From Verrucomicrobiales bacterium (GTDB taxonomy: Bacteria; Verrucomicrobiota; Verrucomicrobiia; Verrucomicrobiales; DEV007), in assembly GCA_002698785.1 (NCBI GenBank), contig PAAG01000008.1:1-64000 (forward strand): a DNA stretch of 64,000 nucleotides, read 5' to 3'. The position numbers and the translations under genes were made by a program. The notes under the pieces were generated by a model. The model made no database searches. It was not told the origin of the DNA and was given only the letters and a program-made list of their open reading frames with translations. Positions 44,138-53,366 of this stretch are shown here, one piece after another (the stretch's first letter is position 1; every line of letters begins with the position of its first letter).

Positions 44138-46168
44138 TTATCCCACGCGCTGGCCTGGCTCTGCGCCTTCGTCAGGCGAAAGAAGGAAAATATCCTTCCC
44201 GCCGGGGCCACTCGCGATGATCATGCCTTCGCTGACACCGAACTTCATTTTCCGGGGGGCAAGGTTTGCAACCATCACCACCAATCGTCCCACCAGATCT
44301 TCCGGCTCGTAAGCCGACTTGATCCCTGCGAAAACATTCCGGCGTTCATCGCCTCCAAGGCTCAGCGTAAGCTGGACCAGCTTGCGAGCTTCGGGGACTT
44401 CCTTGGCTTCTACGATGCGAGCCACGCGGAGGTCCGTTTTGAAGAAGTCATCAATCGTGATCTCCTCTGCGATCGGGTCCTTCTCCAGGTGGGCTCCTGT
44501 ATCGTCCCAGCTTCCGGCTGGAGCTTCGGGAGTTTCTTCCTCTTCCTTGGATTCTTCGATCATCGCACCAATGCGCTTCGGATCGACCCTCTGCATCATG
44601 TGCTGGAACTTAGCGATCTTCACGCCAGTAAGCGGCTTCTGCGCCTGATCCCACGAGGTGAGTTCTTCGCCGAAAAGCTCACCCGCTTTTCTTGCAATGT
44701 CAGGCAACACGGGGGCGAGGTAGATCACAAGGGTGCGGAAAAGATTCAGAGCAACTGTGCAGACATCCTGCAATTGCTGGGCTTTGTCTGCATCCTTGCG
44801 CAGTTCCCAGGGGGCGTTCGATTCCACAAATGGATTGGCCTGGTCGGCCAACTCCATAATGGTTCTCATCGCTTTGCTGTAGTCACCGGCTTCGTAATGT
44901 TCAGCGATAGCTTCTCCGCGCGCTGCGAAGGTTTCGAAGAGGCCGCCGTCATCGGGATAGGTTTCGGACAAGCCGACATCCTGGATGAACTTCGCTGTTC
45001 GGCTCGCGAGGTTTACGACCTTTCCAACCAGATCGCTATTGATTTTGGTGACGAATTCCTCCGGGTTCAAATCGAGATCTTCGACCTTCGACGAAAGTCT
45101 CGTCGCGTAGTAGTAGCGAAGATAGGAAGGATTCAGGTGTTCCAGGTATTTTGCCGCCTGAATGAAGGTTCCTCGCGACTTGCTCATCTTCTCACCGCCT
45201 ACGTTCAGGAAACCGTGGATGTGAACTTTTGTCGGCAAATTGAAACCCGCCGTTTTCAACATCGCCGGCCAGAACAGCGTATGGAAATACTGGATGTCTT
45301 TTCCGATGAAGTGGTGGATCTCCGTTTTGTCGCTTTTCCACCAGTCATCAAGCTCTTCGCCGTTGGCGGCGCACCACTGCGCTGTCGATCCGATGTAGCC
45401 AATCGGTGCGTCATACCAGACATACCAGTAGTTCCCGGGAGAATCTGGAATCTCGAAACCAAAGTAGGGGCCGGGACGAGAAATATCCCAGTCGCGGAGT
45501 GGTTCGTTCAGGAAGAAGTTCTTCAGGTAGTTCGCACTCTCCGGAGGGAGGGTGCCGGACTGAGTCCAGTCAGCAAGGAAGTCGTGGAGCTTTTCGATCT
45601 GAACAAAAAGGTGCTTTGCACTTCGAATCTCAGGAGTCGTTCCAGAAAGGGTGCTGATCGGGTCGATCAAATCTACAGGAGTGTATGTTTCCCCGCAACT
45701 TCCGCAGTTGTCTCCCGGCTGGTCTTTCGATTCACACTTGGGACAAGTTCCGCGGACGAAACGATCGGCGAGAAAGACACCTTTCTCGATATCGAAAAGC
45801 TGCTCGATTTCCTGCTCAGTGACCATGTCAGCTTTTCGGAGCGCAGCCCAGATTTCGTGACAAACCTCGCGGCTCTCCTCGCTGTTCGTGCTACCGAAAT
45901 TGTCGAACTCGATACCGAAACCAGCGAAATCACGCTGGTGCGCTTCGCTCATTTCAGCGATCAGTTCCTCCTCAGAGATGCCCTGCTTCTGTGCGCTGAT
46001 AGAAATAGCCGTGCCATGGGTGTCGTCAGCACAGATGTAGATACAGCGATTGCCCATCATCTTCTGAAACCGAACCCAGATATCGGTTTGCAAATACTCC
46101 ACCAGATGGCCGAGGTGAATGTGGCCATTCGCATAGGGGAGGGCAGATGTGACGAGGATTTGTCGCAT
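44138..46168 (-). CDS. metG: Methionyl-tRNA synthetase
   Basis: A 676-residue class I synthetase charging tRNA-Met. The HIGH-type motif HLGH lies near residue 17 ([15 protein letters not shown]), with KMSKS in [11 protein letters not shown] zinc-knuckle insertion (CPKCES... CGSCGE) and a C-terminal tRNA-binding OB domain (about 575-676; [19 protein letters not shown]) complete the long MetG1-type layout. It is the last gene of a minus-strand run starting with the YdbH-like gene. The long plus-strand frame across it is an antisense artefact. Confidence 0.97.
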   Translation of the reverse strand: MRQILVTSALPYANGHIHLGHLVEYLQTDIWVRFQKMMGNRCIYICADDTHGTAISISAQKQGISEEELIAEMSEAHQRDFAGFGIEFDNFGSTNSEESREVCHEIWAALRKADMVTEQEIEQLFDIEKGVFLADRFVRGTCPKCESKDQPGDNCGSCGETYTPVDLIDPISTLSGTTPEIRSAKHLFVQIEKLHDFLADWTQSGTLPPESANYLKNFFLNEPLRDWDISRPGPYFGFEIPDSPGNYWYVWYDAPIGYIGSTAQWCAANGEELDDWWKSDKTEIHHFIGKDIQYFHTLFWPAMLKTAGFNLPTKVHIHGFLNVGGEKMSKSRGTFIQAAKYLEHLNPSYLRYYYATRLSSKVEDLDLNPEEFVTKINSDLVGKVVNLASRTAKFIQDVGLSETYPDDGGLFETFAARGEAIAEHYEAGDYSKAMRTIMELADQANPFVESNAPWELRKDADKAQQLQDVCTVALNLFRTLVIYLAPVLPDIARKAGELFGEELTSWDQAQKPLTGVKIAKFQHMMQRVDPKRIGAMIEESKEEEETPEAPAGSWDDTGAHLEKDPIAEEITIDDFFKTDLRVARIVEAKEVPEARKLVQLTLSLGGDERRNVFAGIKSAYEPEDLVGRLVVMVANLAPRKMKFGVSEGMIIASGPGGKDIFLLSPDEGAEPGQRVG

Positions 46169-46273
46169 AGAGCTGTTTCAACAGGGATTTCAATACGCCA
46201 ACAGGCGGTGACTGTAGAAGTAAGTCAAAAATGGCCGATTTCCAGCCTCGAAACCGAAAATCAGACCGTGAAA

Positions 46274-46795
46274 TCAGCCTCCGGCGGCCTCTTTCTGCTC
46301 CCACTTGTATCCGTTGTCAGCTTCGACCTCAATCCACTCACCGGGGAACGACTTTCTCTGCCAGTGCCGCCATTGCTCTTCACGGACGGTATCTACGGAT
46401 ACATTCTTCTCCACGGCATCATGCTGGATCAGGAATTCGCGGTCTTTGTTTTCCGCTTCGACCGTCTGAACGACATAATCACCATACTCACCGGCAGGTT
46501 TATTCCGAATGGAGAGCTTGCCTTCGTGGTTCTCACCGATCAGGCGATTGTTTTTCAATTCCTGGATCTCGGCCATTCGGTCGCGGCGAGCGTCCATGGC
46601 TTCACGGTAGGAAGCCTGGGCTTCGGCAGATTTCTTGTCAGTATTCCCATGCTGGTAGACGTGAACATCCATGCTCAAATCGACCTTGATCGGCTCCGGT
46701 GTCTCCACGTTGACATCGAAAGTAGGCAGGCACGAACTAAGCGTCAGCGCGCCCATAGCCGCTGTCAGAACCATTGCCCTGAAGATGCCTGACAT
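46274..46795 (-). CDS. Lipoprotein with YnbE-like and YdbL-like parts (fusion)
   Basis: A 173-residue lipoprotein: signal MSGIFRAMVLTAAMGALTLSS with C22 as lipidation site. Residues 23-50 (TFDVNVETPEPIKVDLSMDV) correspond to E. coli YnbE, a short outer-membrane lipoprotein. Residues ~65-170 correspond to YdbL (DUF1318): 'GKLSIRNKPAGEYGDYV', 'VEKNVSVDTV' and the ending 'FPGEWIEVEADNGYKWEQK' match the order of conserved blocks there. It lies 11 bp after the YdbH/AsmA-like gene. In E. coli ydbH-ynbE-ydbL form an operon whose YdbH-YnbE bridge moves phospholipids to the outer membrane; here the two small proteins appear as one. Confidence 0.75.
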   Translation of the reverse strand: MSGIFRAMVLTAAMGALTLSSCLPTFDVNVETPEPIKVDLSMDVHVYQHGNTDKKSAEAQASYREAMDARRDRMAEIQELKNNRLIGENHEGKLSIRNKPAGEYGDYVVQTVEAENKDREFLIQHDAVEKNVSVDTVREEQWRHWQRKSFPGEWIEVEADNGYKWEQKEAAGG

Positions 46796-46806
46796 GATGT
46801 TTCGTG

Positions 46807-49800
46807 TTACTGACGGTCTGTCAGCGAAGTCTGGTTTCGTTGATCGTGTAGGAAGAGGTTCAGCTCGCGAACCCCATAGGGGCCATCGAACCGTAGCTGG
46901 AGGTCACCCTCCCGCCCTTGAAGGTAGAGGCTACCGGCTCCTTTGTCATAATCAAATCGTTTCAGCGCGATCAATCCGAGTTCTGTCAGGGCTTTCTGGA
47001 GGTTGGTCCATTCCTCAGGCAAGTTCTCGAGGATTGCGTCCAGTTTGGTCACGTCGAACCATCCGGGAGATGTGGAATGGAATTCTCCCGTGGTTTCCCC
47101 CAACGACTTTCCGCGGCCCTCCGAGACAATTTTTAAGGAGACATCACCCTCCATCTTGAAGTTCTCAGGAGCCACAACGTCCGTGATTCCTCCGGTGTCC
47201 ATATCGGTTCCCGCAATCCACGCATCCCATTTGCCCTTGTCGTTCAGATAGAAATTAAACTGACCTTCCGCATACCCATCATAAGCATCCCCACCAAACT
47301 GGCCGTAGATCCCATCTGCATCGAAAGTTACAGAAAGGTAAAGGTCTTCAGCCTCGTATTCTTTCCATACGGCTTTGTCGAGAGAGAAGGTCTGGACAAG
47401 GTTGTTACTCACTTGCTCGACGGGCACGTTGAATTGGATATCACCGGTCAGGCCGTAGAGATTCACTTTGTATTCCGGAAATTTGTAAACGTAGTCTTCG
47501 TCTGGGATATTCAGTTTCAGCTCAATACCTCCGTCCTTCATGTTAGTGGTCGCATTGAAAGGGAAGGGGACCATGCCGATGGGAACTCCCGTAGGCGCGA
47601 TTACGATCTTACCGGCATTCGCATTGATCGTTTTGATGATCCAGTCAGGAGAGTTGTTTGTTTCACTTTCGGAATCGAGACCAACACTCGCGCCTTCATT
47701 CTGTTCTCGGAATTTGCGTTGGTAATCCACCCACCAGAAAAGCCCCTGACCGACATACAACGAAGGGCTGATCAGGTCGATCTTTTCCACTTCCTGTTTC
47801 GCCAGTCCTGCCAACGAGAATTCCACAAAGATGGTCGGCAAAAACGCAACAGTGATGAAAGAGTTGTATGGGTCCTTAATTTCGATCCCCGCCAGTTCGA
47901 CTTTCTGGAGTTTATCCTGGGCAAGAAGGCCATCGGGCGAGAGAGGAAGGTTTTCAAGGGTGGTTTCAATTCCGAATTCCAGCCCCTCAACTTGGGGGAT
48001 CAGTGCCTCAAATCGCACCTGGCTCTGGGTCACCTGCAGCTTGTCGATGGTCCATGTCGGGAGTTCAGGTTCGGGGGCGTCCGTTTGATTGTCAGGTTCT
48101 TCCTCCTCTGCCGGCGCGGTATCCACCATGGACTTCAGTCCTTCCCCAACTCTAAGCACTGCCCCGGACAGTTTGACTCTTCCAATTCTCTGGTTTCGTT
48201 GAATCTCTTCAGCGGTAGTTTCTACTTCAACCTCGCGAATGGTTACGACTTCGGACTCTGCTATAGGATTATTGTCAGGAGTGTCCTGTTCAGGAAAGAG
48301 AGTGGGATCCTGAGGGGCTTCCGGGTTCTCTATCGATACCGCATGATTCTTCAAGACGAGATCCTTCAGGGTAATCAAGTAGGAAAAAGGAGAGTCCGAG
48401 TCCTCCTGAGTGGCTATCGTGAAATCCGCGATAATCTTGGGGACAAGACCTTCCGAGAATTTGGTGTCTGCAATCAGCGAACCATCCGTGACCACGAGGT
48501 CCCGGGCCTTGTACACAGGACGGTTAAGGGGGCGAGGAGTGTCTTCCTCTGGCTCGGTGGGGTGAAGCCAGGAACCGAGGGAATCGTCGGTAAAGTTGAT
48601 CTCGGGAGAACGAATCGAAAGGCGGTCTATCGTATTGTCGAAACTGAAATCGGACCAGTTCAGGGTCAATTCTGCTTCGTCGAATTTGAGAAGAGGAGTC
48701 GCTCCTGCCGCCTCGGGTGCCCAGAACCTAAATTGGCGAAGAAGTACCGCTTGATCTCCTGCGGAGTCAAAAGCACTCTCTCCACCAAGACGAAGATCCT
48801 CCAGGGTTCCACTTACTGCTGCCTGCACTCTCGGGGCAGCGCTTCCATCAATGGAATAGTCCTGCATCAGAAAGCGGCCATCAGAAATAGAACCTTTCTT
48901 GATGACCAGGGGTATGCCATCAGAAGTATCGTCTTCCTCTTCTGCATTTTCAGTACCCTCAAAAGTCTGCATTGTGGCATCTGACAGAATGACCTCGGGT
49001 GTCGCGATGGAAACCTCTTCCAGTTCCATGTTATGCACTAACTGCGACAGGGATGTTAGATTTACAGTGACGCTGTCTGCAGAAAGGAATTGGCTAGTGC
49101 CTGTCCCAATTGCTATTTCGCGTGCAGTCCAGGTTAAGGGAGCTTCGCTGTCCCATCGTCCCTTTTCGAGCGAAAGGTTCTCCCAGGAAAGATCGGTAAG
49201 AAATCCCAGATCAGGTATTGATGGGGTGTCAGGATCAGTGGCGAAAGATTCCAGCGAGAGGTCGGCGTCGATCACTTCCACCACATCGAAAAAGATATCG
49301 GGCATCGTGTTTGTTGAGGAATCTTCATCTTTTGAATCCTTTGTCGGGGGACCTTGCTGTCCCAGCCACTCCGGAGTGACTGTGAGTGTGGGCCGATCGA
49401 TGGTAACCTGCGGAACCTCAAAACGGGTGAGATTTCGATTAGCAGACACCGTCATCTCGGCCCGCTTGACAGTATTGCCCGAGTCTTCCTTCCCTATTCG
49501 AATATCCTCGATAACGGCTTCAAATGGCTTTTCCAGCATGCCGTCTTCCGCGAAAGAAAGATCGCTCGATTGGAATTCCCATTTTCCTACTATTTCAGGG
49601 AATCGTTCAAGAGTGACTCGAAAGGTCCCGTCTTCGACCACTACTGCATCGGTAAAGTAAGCGAGGGAAGAGAGGTCGAATTTTTCATCCGAGTCCTTGG
49701 TTTTTGCTGCCTCCGGGAAGAGTCGTTCGTCGACGACGATACTGGGTTCTCGAAGTGTCAGGGCTTTCAACTGCCGCGTCTTTCGTAGCGTGCCGAAATC

Positions 49801-50142
49801 ATAAGTGATTTCCGCTTCCGGAACTCGAATTGTGGGTTCTTCCGAAGTCGAGTGTTTCGGCGATAAAGTAAGACCTTCAAGGCGGGCCACTCCCAACTCG
49901 CGAATGTGAATTTCATCAACGGTGACTTGATAAGGTGCAGCGAGGAGTGCCAGCGCCTCATTCACGATTCGAACGCGATTTATGTAGGCGATTACCGCGA
50001 TAATTCCCACCAGTACGACCGATGCTGCTACGGTGACGAAAGACCACCAGAGAAAGCGGCCCAGCCATCGAAGTATCCTGCGAGGGGAGCGGCGCACACG
50101 GCCGTCCTTCGCAATCTGTTTGCGTTTCGGCACTCCCGGCAA
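46807..50142 (-). CDS. ydbH: YdbH/AsmA-like intermembrane bridge protein
   Basis: A 1111-residue protein with a basic N-terminus, a single membrane helix (about 31-54) and a very long periplasmic region of repeated short beta-strand units (for example LKALTLREPSIVVDERL, LENLSLEKGRWDSEAPL, MELEEVSIATPEVILSD). This is the layout of AsmA-like proteins, which fold as a long lipid-conducting groove. The YdbL/YnbE-like fusion gene directly downstream and the length near that of YdbH (about 880 in E. coli, longer here) favour YdbH over TamB or YhdP. No catalytic motifs are expected. It is likely the first gene of an operon with the fusion lipoprotein and perhaps metG. Confidence 0.75.
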   Translation of the reverse strand: MPGVPKRKQIAKDGRVRRSPRRILRWLGRFLWWSFVTVAASVVLVGIIAVIAYINRVRIVNEALALLAAPYQVTVDEIHIRELGVARLEGLTLSPKHSTSEEPTIRVPEAEITYDFGTLRKTRQLKALTLREPSIVVDERLFPEAAKTKDSDEKFDLSSLAYFTDAVVVEDGTFRVTLERFPEIVGKWEFQSSDLSFAEDGMLEKPFEAVIEDIRIGKEDSGNTVKRAEMTVSANRNLTRFEVPQVTIDRPTLTVTPEWLGQQGPPTKDSKDEDSSTNTMPDIFFDVVEVIDADLSLESFATDPDTPSIPDLGFLTDLSWENLSLEKGRWDSEAPLTWTAREIAIGTGTSQFLSADSVTVNLTSLSQLVHNMELEEVSIATPEVILSDATMQTFEGTENAEEEDDTSDGIPLVIKKGSISDGRFLMQDYSIDGSAAPRVQAAVSGTLEDLRLGGESAFDSAGDQAVLLRQFRFWAPEAAGATPLLKFDEAELTLNWSDFSFDNTIDRLSIRSPEINFTDDSLGSWLHPTEPEEDTPRPLNRPVYKARDLVVTDGSLIADTKFSEGLVPKIIADFTIATQEDSDSPFSYLITLKDLVLKNHAVSIENPEAPQDPTLFPEQDTPDNNPIAESEVVTIREVEVETTAEEIQRNQRIGRVKLSGAVLRVGEGLKSMVDTAPAEEEEPDNQTDAPEPELPTWTIDKLQVTQSQVRFEALIPQVEGLEFGIETTLENLPLSPDGLLAQDKLQKVELAGIEIKDPYNSFITVAFLPTIFVEFSLAGLAKQEVEKIDLISPSLYVGQGLFWWVDYQRKFREQNEGASVGLDSESETNNSPDWIIKTINANAGKIVIAPTGVPIGMVPFPFNATTNMKDGGIELKLNIPDEDYVYKFPEYKVNLYGLTGDIQFNVPVEQVSNNLVQTFSLDKAVWKEYEAEDLYLSVTFDADGIYGQFGGDAYDGYAEGQFNFYLNDKGKWDAWIAGTDMDTGGITDVVAPENFKMEGDVSLKIVSEGRGKSLGETTGEFHSTSPGWFDVTKLDAILENLPEEWTNLQKALTELGLIALKRFDYDKGAGSLYLQGREGDLQLRFDGPYGVRELNLFLHDQRNQTSLTDRQ

Positions 50143-50174
50143 CTATAGCCCATCTTGCGGGAATGCGAATGGCT

Positions 50175-51221
50175 TCAGGAATTCCTTGCCGCCTCGAAGC
50201 TCGCGATCAGGTTCAGGTTGGCGATCTCAACAGGGCTGAGGGACTGCTGAACTGCGGCGATTGAAGGGGTCACCGGGCGATAGGCACTTCCAAATTGAGA
50301 GGCAAAATGTTGTCCCTGAGCGGTGGAAAAGACAAAACCATGCCTCAAATAGATTTCGTTCCTGGCTCTCCACAAGCTTTCGGAGGAGAGGTTTTGCAGT
50401 TCAACAGGGCGAAGCGCTCTCTGGTGTGAATTGGGAAAGACCCAGGGACCTCGGCGATTATCTGTGACAGGCGGCGGGACGGGGGCTGGAAGTGGATTTC
50501 TCTGCTGTGGCCGCGGAGCGGGGGCCTGGATAGAAGTAGATTTTTGTACTCCTTCTACCAGAGCGATTGAGTTGAGAGCTCTCTCGATCTGGCGGCTTGG
50601 ATTTCTGGTTCCCGTTCCGAAACGCGGGGTGGAGATTGAAGCCGTTTTTAGAAGGGGAAAGATCAGGTCTGTTTTGATCGCGAAGTTGACCGATTGTGGC
50701 AAATAACCGCCTTGCGCCATTCGATCCATGGAATTCAGACCTGCGGCTACAATTCCCACGACATGGCCGGTTGCCGAGATCAGTGGGCCGCCTGAGTTGC
50801 CTGGCTGGACTGGAGCCGACATCTGGAGATAGCGGGGATCGTCCAACACTCCACTAAGGGCATTAATACTTCCTTTCGAGACTTTTGGATTGCGTCCTAA
50901 TATAGAGGGATCGGGAAATCCCGCAGCCATGACGGAGGATCCGTGCGTGACATCTCCTGACATCCCGAGGCCAAGGAACCGTCCTCTCCAACCGTCAACT
51001 TTCAGGATAGCGATATCATTGTGAGGATCGAGTGCAACGATCTGCGCGGGAAGAATACCTTCCTGGGTATGAACATGGATTCGTTCAGCGTTGCGAATCA
51101 CATGATGGCAGGTGACAAGATAGCCCTTCGGATTAATGGCGAAGCCCGTACCGAACTGGCCGGCTGCCAGGTGCCCCACAAGGAGAACACCCATCGCAAA
51201 GATGGCTGCTAAGAGCTTCAT
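50175..51221 (-). CDS. Secreted trypsin-like serine protease with C-terminal YARHG domain
   Basis: A 348-residue protein. The signal is MKLLAAIFAMGVLLVGHLAAG. The trypsin-fold domain (about 22-200) has the triad H40 (TCHHVI), D69 (HNDIAIL) and S143 (QPGNSGGPL) of HtrA-type proteases, but no PDZ domain follows. A Pro/Gln-rich linker (about 225-265) leads to a YARHG domain (about 275-345; ARNEIYLRHGFVF), a small domain thought to act outside the membrane, often near the cell wall. The fusion suggests a protease localised by YARHG. The upstream TATAATTTCCATAA element is shared with the two DUF4034-like genes. Confidence 0.85.
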   Translation of the reverse strand: MKLLAAIFAMGVLLVGHLAAGQFGTGFAINPKGYLVTCHHVIRNAERIHVHTQEGILPAQIVALDPHNDIAILKVDGWRGRFLGLGMSGDVTHGSSVMAAGFPDPSILGRNPKVSKGSINALSGVLDDPRYLQMSAPVQPGNSGGPLISATGHVVGIVAAGLNSMDRMAQGGYLPQSVNFAIKTDLIFPLLKTASISTPRFGTGTRNPSRQIERALNSIALVEGVQKSTSIQAPAPRPQQRNPLPAPVPPPVTDNRRGPWVFPNSHQRALRPVELQNLSSESLWRARNEIYLRHGFVFSTAQGQHFASQFGSAYRPVTPSIAAVQQSLSPVEIANLNLIASFEAARNS

Positions 51222-51317
51222 AAGGTTTCTTTCTCGGAGCCATATCTGCCGTTAACAGATATGGAATTGGCTGCTACTGCAGCGGGTGGGTGTGTTTCAG
51301 GCACCCAAGTGTTTGTG

Positions 51318-51331
51318 TTATGGAAATTATA
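51318..51331 (-). promoter_or_regulatory. TATAATTTCCATAA element upstream of the YARHG protease
   Basis: Read on the minus strand: TATAATTTCCATAA, identical to 39931-39944. It lies 96 bp before the protease ATG, further out than the other two copies. Confidence 0.5.
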
Positions 51332-51615
51332 ACTCGAACGAGAAGGTTCTGCAAGATTTAATTTATAATTACAATAATAATCGTAATTGAGGTAGGATGA
51401 CCATGCGCACTCCCGCTTTGGTGAATGAGATGGTAATGGGCATGCAGTGGCCGATGGGGCAGATCTGCTGTTGGCACACTTGTATACCGGAAGCTTCTGA
51501 ACATCCGAGAGATATCGATGATCTCTGGTAGTCTGATTTTGTTAGCCGTTAATGTCTCAACAAAAAGAAAACTACCAACCGTGGCGAGGAAGCGCAGCAA
51601 CCTTTCCACCCGCTA

Positions 51616-51637
51616 ATTCTTCCCGATCGGGAAGAAT
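51616..51637. repeat. 22-bp perfect palindrome
   Basis: The 11-base arm ATTCTTCCCGA is directly followed by its exact reverse complement TCGGGAAGAAT. It sits downstream of the hybrid kinase and 395 bp upstream of the protease start. A regulator binding site or a loop-less (cruciform-type) terminator are both possible. Confidence 0.5.
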
Positions 51638-51663
51638 CTGTTCTCTTAAGCAAGTAATTTTAA

Positions 51664-51679
51664 GGGGACCATTGTCCCC
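51664..51679 (-). terminator. Terminator-like hairpin after the hybrid kinase gene
   Basis: GGGGAC and GTCCCC pair around CATT, starting 13 bp beyond the stop codon. On the minus strand it is followed by TTAAAATT, a weak T/A tract. Confidence 0.45.
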
Positions 51680-51691
51680 GTCAGCCGAGAA

Positions 51692-53314
51692 TCAAGAAGG
51701 CAAATAAGCACCAGTATCGACCAAGGCTTTCCGGAGAGCGTCTCGAGTAATGGGCTTAGGAAGCACAAGATCCACACCTGATGGAATCTCGCAGTTTGCG
51801 ATCATCAGATCGCCGACTCCTGTAGCCATGACGATTTTTTCGTCACCTTTCATATCCCGGATTCTTCGAACTAACTCGTCCCCTTTAAGCTCAGGCATGG
51901 CTCGGTCGGCGATGACGACGTCGAACTGCTCTTCGCGAAGGCGTTCCAGTGCCTTAAACCCGTTCTCGAAGGCTTCCACTTTGTGGCTATCTGCCTCCAA
52001 GGTCATCCGGATGTAATCAGAAATCATGGATTCATCTTCTACGACCATAATCTTCAGAGGCCTGTGATTCCCTCGAACTTCAGTAATGTCCTGAATTTCT
52101 CCAGAATCGGATTCCACAATGGGGAAGCGCAACTGAACAGAGGTGCCGATTCCGTGCTGGGAACGAATGCGCATTACTCCGCCGTATCTTTGCATCATGC
52201 CATCGACCCATGCCAAGCCAAAGCCACTGCCGTCTTCTCCCTTCGTTGTGAAGAAAGGGAGTGTGCAACTTCGTAGGGTTTCGTCGCACATTCCGACACC
52301 GTTGTCTGCGATTTCTACTACGACCGCTCGTGTATTTCTGAGGGAAGAAATCCTTACTTCTCCTCCTTCGGGCATCGCATCACATGCGTTGAAGATGATG
52401 TTTGTGATGGCCTCGACAATATCTGTGTAGTCCGCAATCACTGGTGGAAGTGTGCCCAGATTACTCGTCACCTTGATGGGAGGGTGAACGGAACAGTCAC
52501 CGGCACCCCAGCGTGGTTGTGTGAGGTCGATGCAGTGTTGAAGGACCTCGTTGATGTCGAGAGGGCTTCCTTTGGAGAGCTTTGGTTTGTCAGCGTGGAA
52601 GTGCTGAAGGCGTTTTACCAGATCAGCCGCTTCCAAGGTATGGCTTCGAAGTTGAGTGGCGAGTTCGTCGACACTGGAGTTCCTGAGGGCGCCCAATATC
52701 TCTACGATACCGAGTATTTTGGTAAGGGTATTGTTGAAATTCAGGGTAAGGCCGGACACCATTTGGCCGAGAACCTTGAGACGGTCGGCACGGATGAGCT
52801 CTTCTTCAGTCCGTGTTAGTGACTTTATGGTTGCTTCAAGCTCCTGGTTTTTTCTGTGCAGTTCTTCGTCAGCTGCTCGTTTCGATTGGCGGACTGAAGC
52901 TTCCCTTACTTCGCGGTGGATCGCCGGGCACAGTCTCTCCAGTTTGTCTTTGGGAACATAGTCGGTGGCGCCGCTACGCATCAACTCAACGGCGGCTTCT
53001 TCGCCACCTATCGCTCCCGTCACAATAATGAACGGAACATCCAGTTCCATCATGCTCAGGATGGCCAGTGCATCGAGGTCCGAGAACGCTGGTAGATCAT
53101 GGTCGCAGAGGACCACGTCGAAACAGTGTTGCTGCAGGGCATTTTCCATCTCTTCACCCGTTAGGACACGTGTTAGATGGAGCTCGTTTGTTTCGTTTCC
53201 TAATATTCGAGCGATGAACTGAGCATCTTCATCAGAGTCTTCGATGTGAAGGACTCGAAGCCGGTCGAAATATTTTCGATTCGTGGTAACAGGCGTTTGA
53301 ATATCCGTGTTCAT
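51692..53314 (-). CDS. Hybrid REC - histidine-kinase-like - REC protein without phosphoacceptor histidine
   Basis: A 540-residue protein. REC1 (about 19-140) has phosphoacceptor D71 (VVLCDHDLP). A coiled-coil follows (about 145-180), then a DHp-like helix and a HATPase domain with N-box N309 (FNACDAMP), G1 DNGVGM (337-342) and G2 GSGFGLAWV. REC2 (about 420-540) has D470 (VVIADRAMP) and the K of LPKP. The H-box is odd: the usual AHDFNNxL reads TLNFNNTL, so His is L191 (codon CTG). ATP binding looks intact but autophosphorylation at the normal site is impossible. It is downstream of the CHASE kinase gene and likely its partner. An upstream in-frame TTG at 53332 is not used. Confidence 0.88.
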   Translation of the reverse strand: MNTDIQTPVTTNRKYFDRLRVLHIEDSDEDAQFIARILGNETNELHLTRVLTGEEMENALQQHCFDVVLCDHDLPAFSDLDALAILSMMELDVPFIIVTGAIGGEEAAVELMRSGATDYVPKDKLERLCPAIHREVREASVRQSKRAADEELHRKNQELEATIKSLTRTEEELIRADRLKVLGQMVSGLTLNFNNTLTKILGIVEILGALRNSSVDELATQLRSHTLEAADLVKRLQHFHADKPKLSKGSPLDINEVLQHCIDLTQPRWGAGDCSVHPPIKVTSNLGTLPPVIADYTDIVEAITNIIFNACDAMPEGGEVRISSLRNTRAVVVEIADNGVGMCDETLRSCTLPFFTTKGEDGSGFGLAWVDGMMQRYGGVMRIRSQHGIGTSVQLRFPIVESDSGEIQDITEVRGNHRPLKIMVVEDESMISDYIRMTLEADSHKVEAFENGFKALERLREEQFDVVIADRAMPELKGDELVRRIRDMKGDEKIVMATGVGDLMIANCEIPSGVDLVLPKPITRDALRKALVDTGAYLPS

Positions 53315-53366
53315 ATCCTTGATGCGTTGCAACTGAGAGTTCTGTGTTGGTAATTTTATCCGTTAT

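Larger units (their letters stand above)
51222..51691. other. Long spacer between the protease and the hybrid kinase genes
   Basis: No gene is credible here (an 83-codon minus-strand frame at 51358-51609 lacks protein character). It holds, in order: the TATAATTTCCATAA element (51318-51331), an A/T-rich stretch (about 51356-51392), a 22-bp palindrome (51616-51637) and the terminator-like hairpin of the hybrid kinase (51664-51679). Confidence 0.6.

Noticed and set aside
43958-46792. A 944-codon open frame on the plus strand
   Set aside because: It is antisense to metG and the YnbE/YdbL-like gene, both of which have clear family motifs. Its translation has no domain, and long antisense frames are common in this base composition.
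47413-48984. A 523-codon plus-strand open frame
   Set aside because: It is antisense to the YdbH-like gene and rich in Phe, Arg and Gly without any recognisable fold.
51358-51609. An 83-codon minus-strand frame in the protease/kinase spacer
   Set aside because: It lacks a ribosome site, has biased low-quality composition and crosses an A/T-rich non-coding stretch and part of the regulatory spacer.
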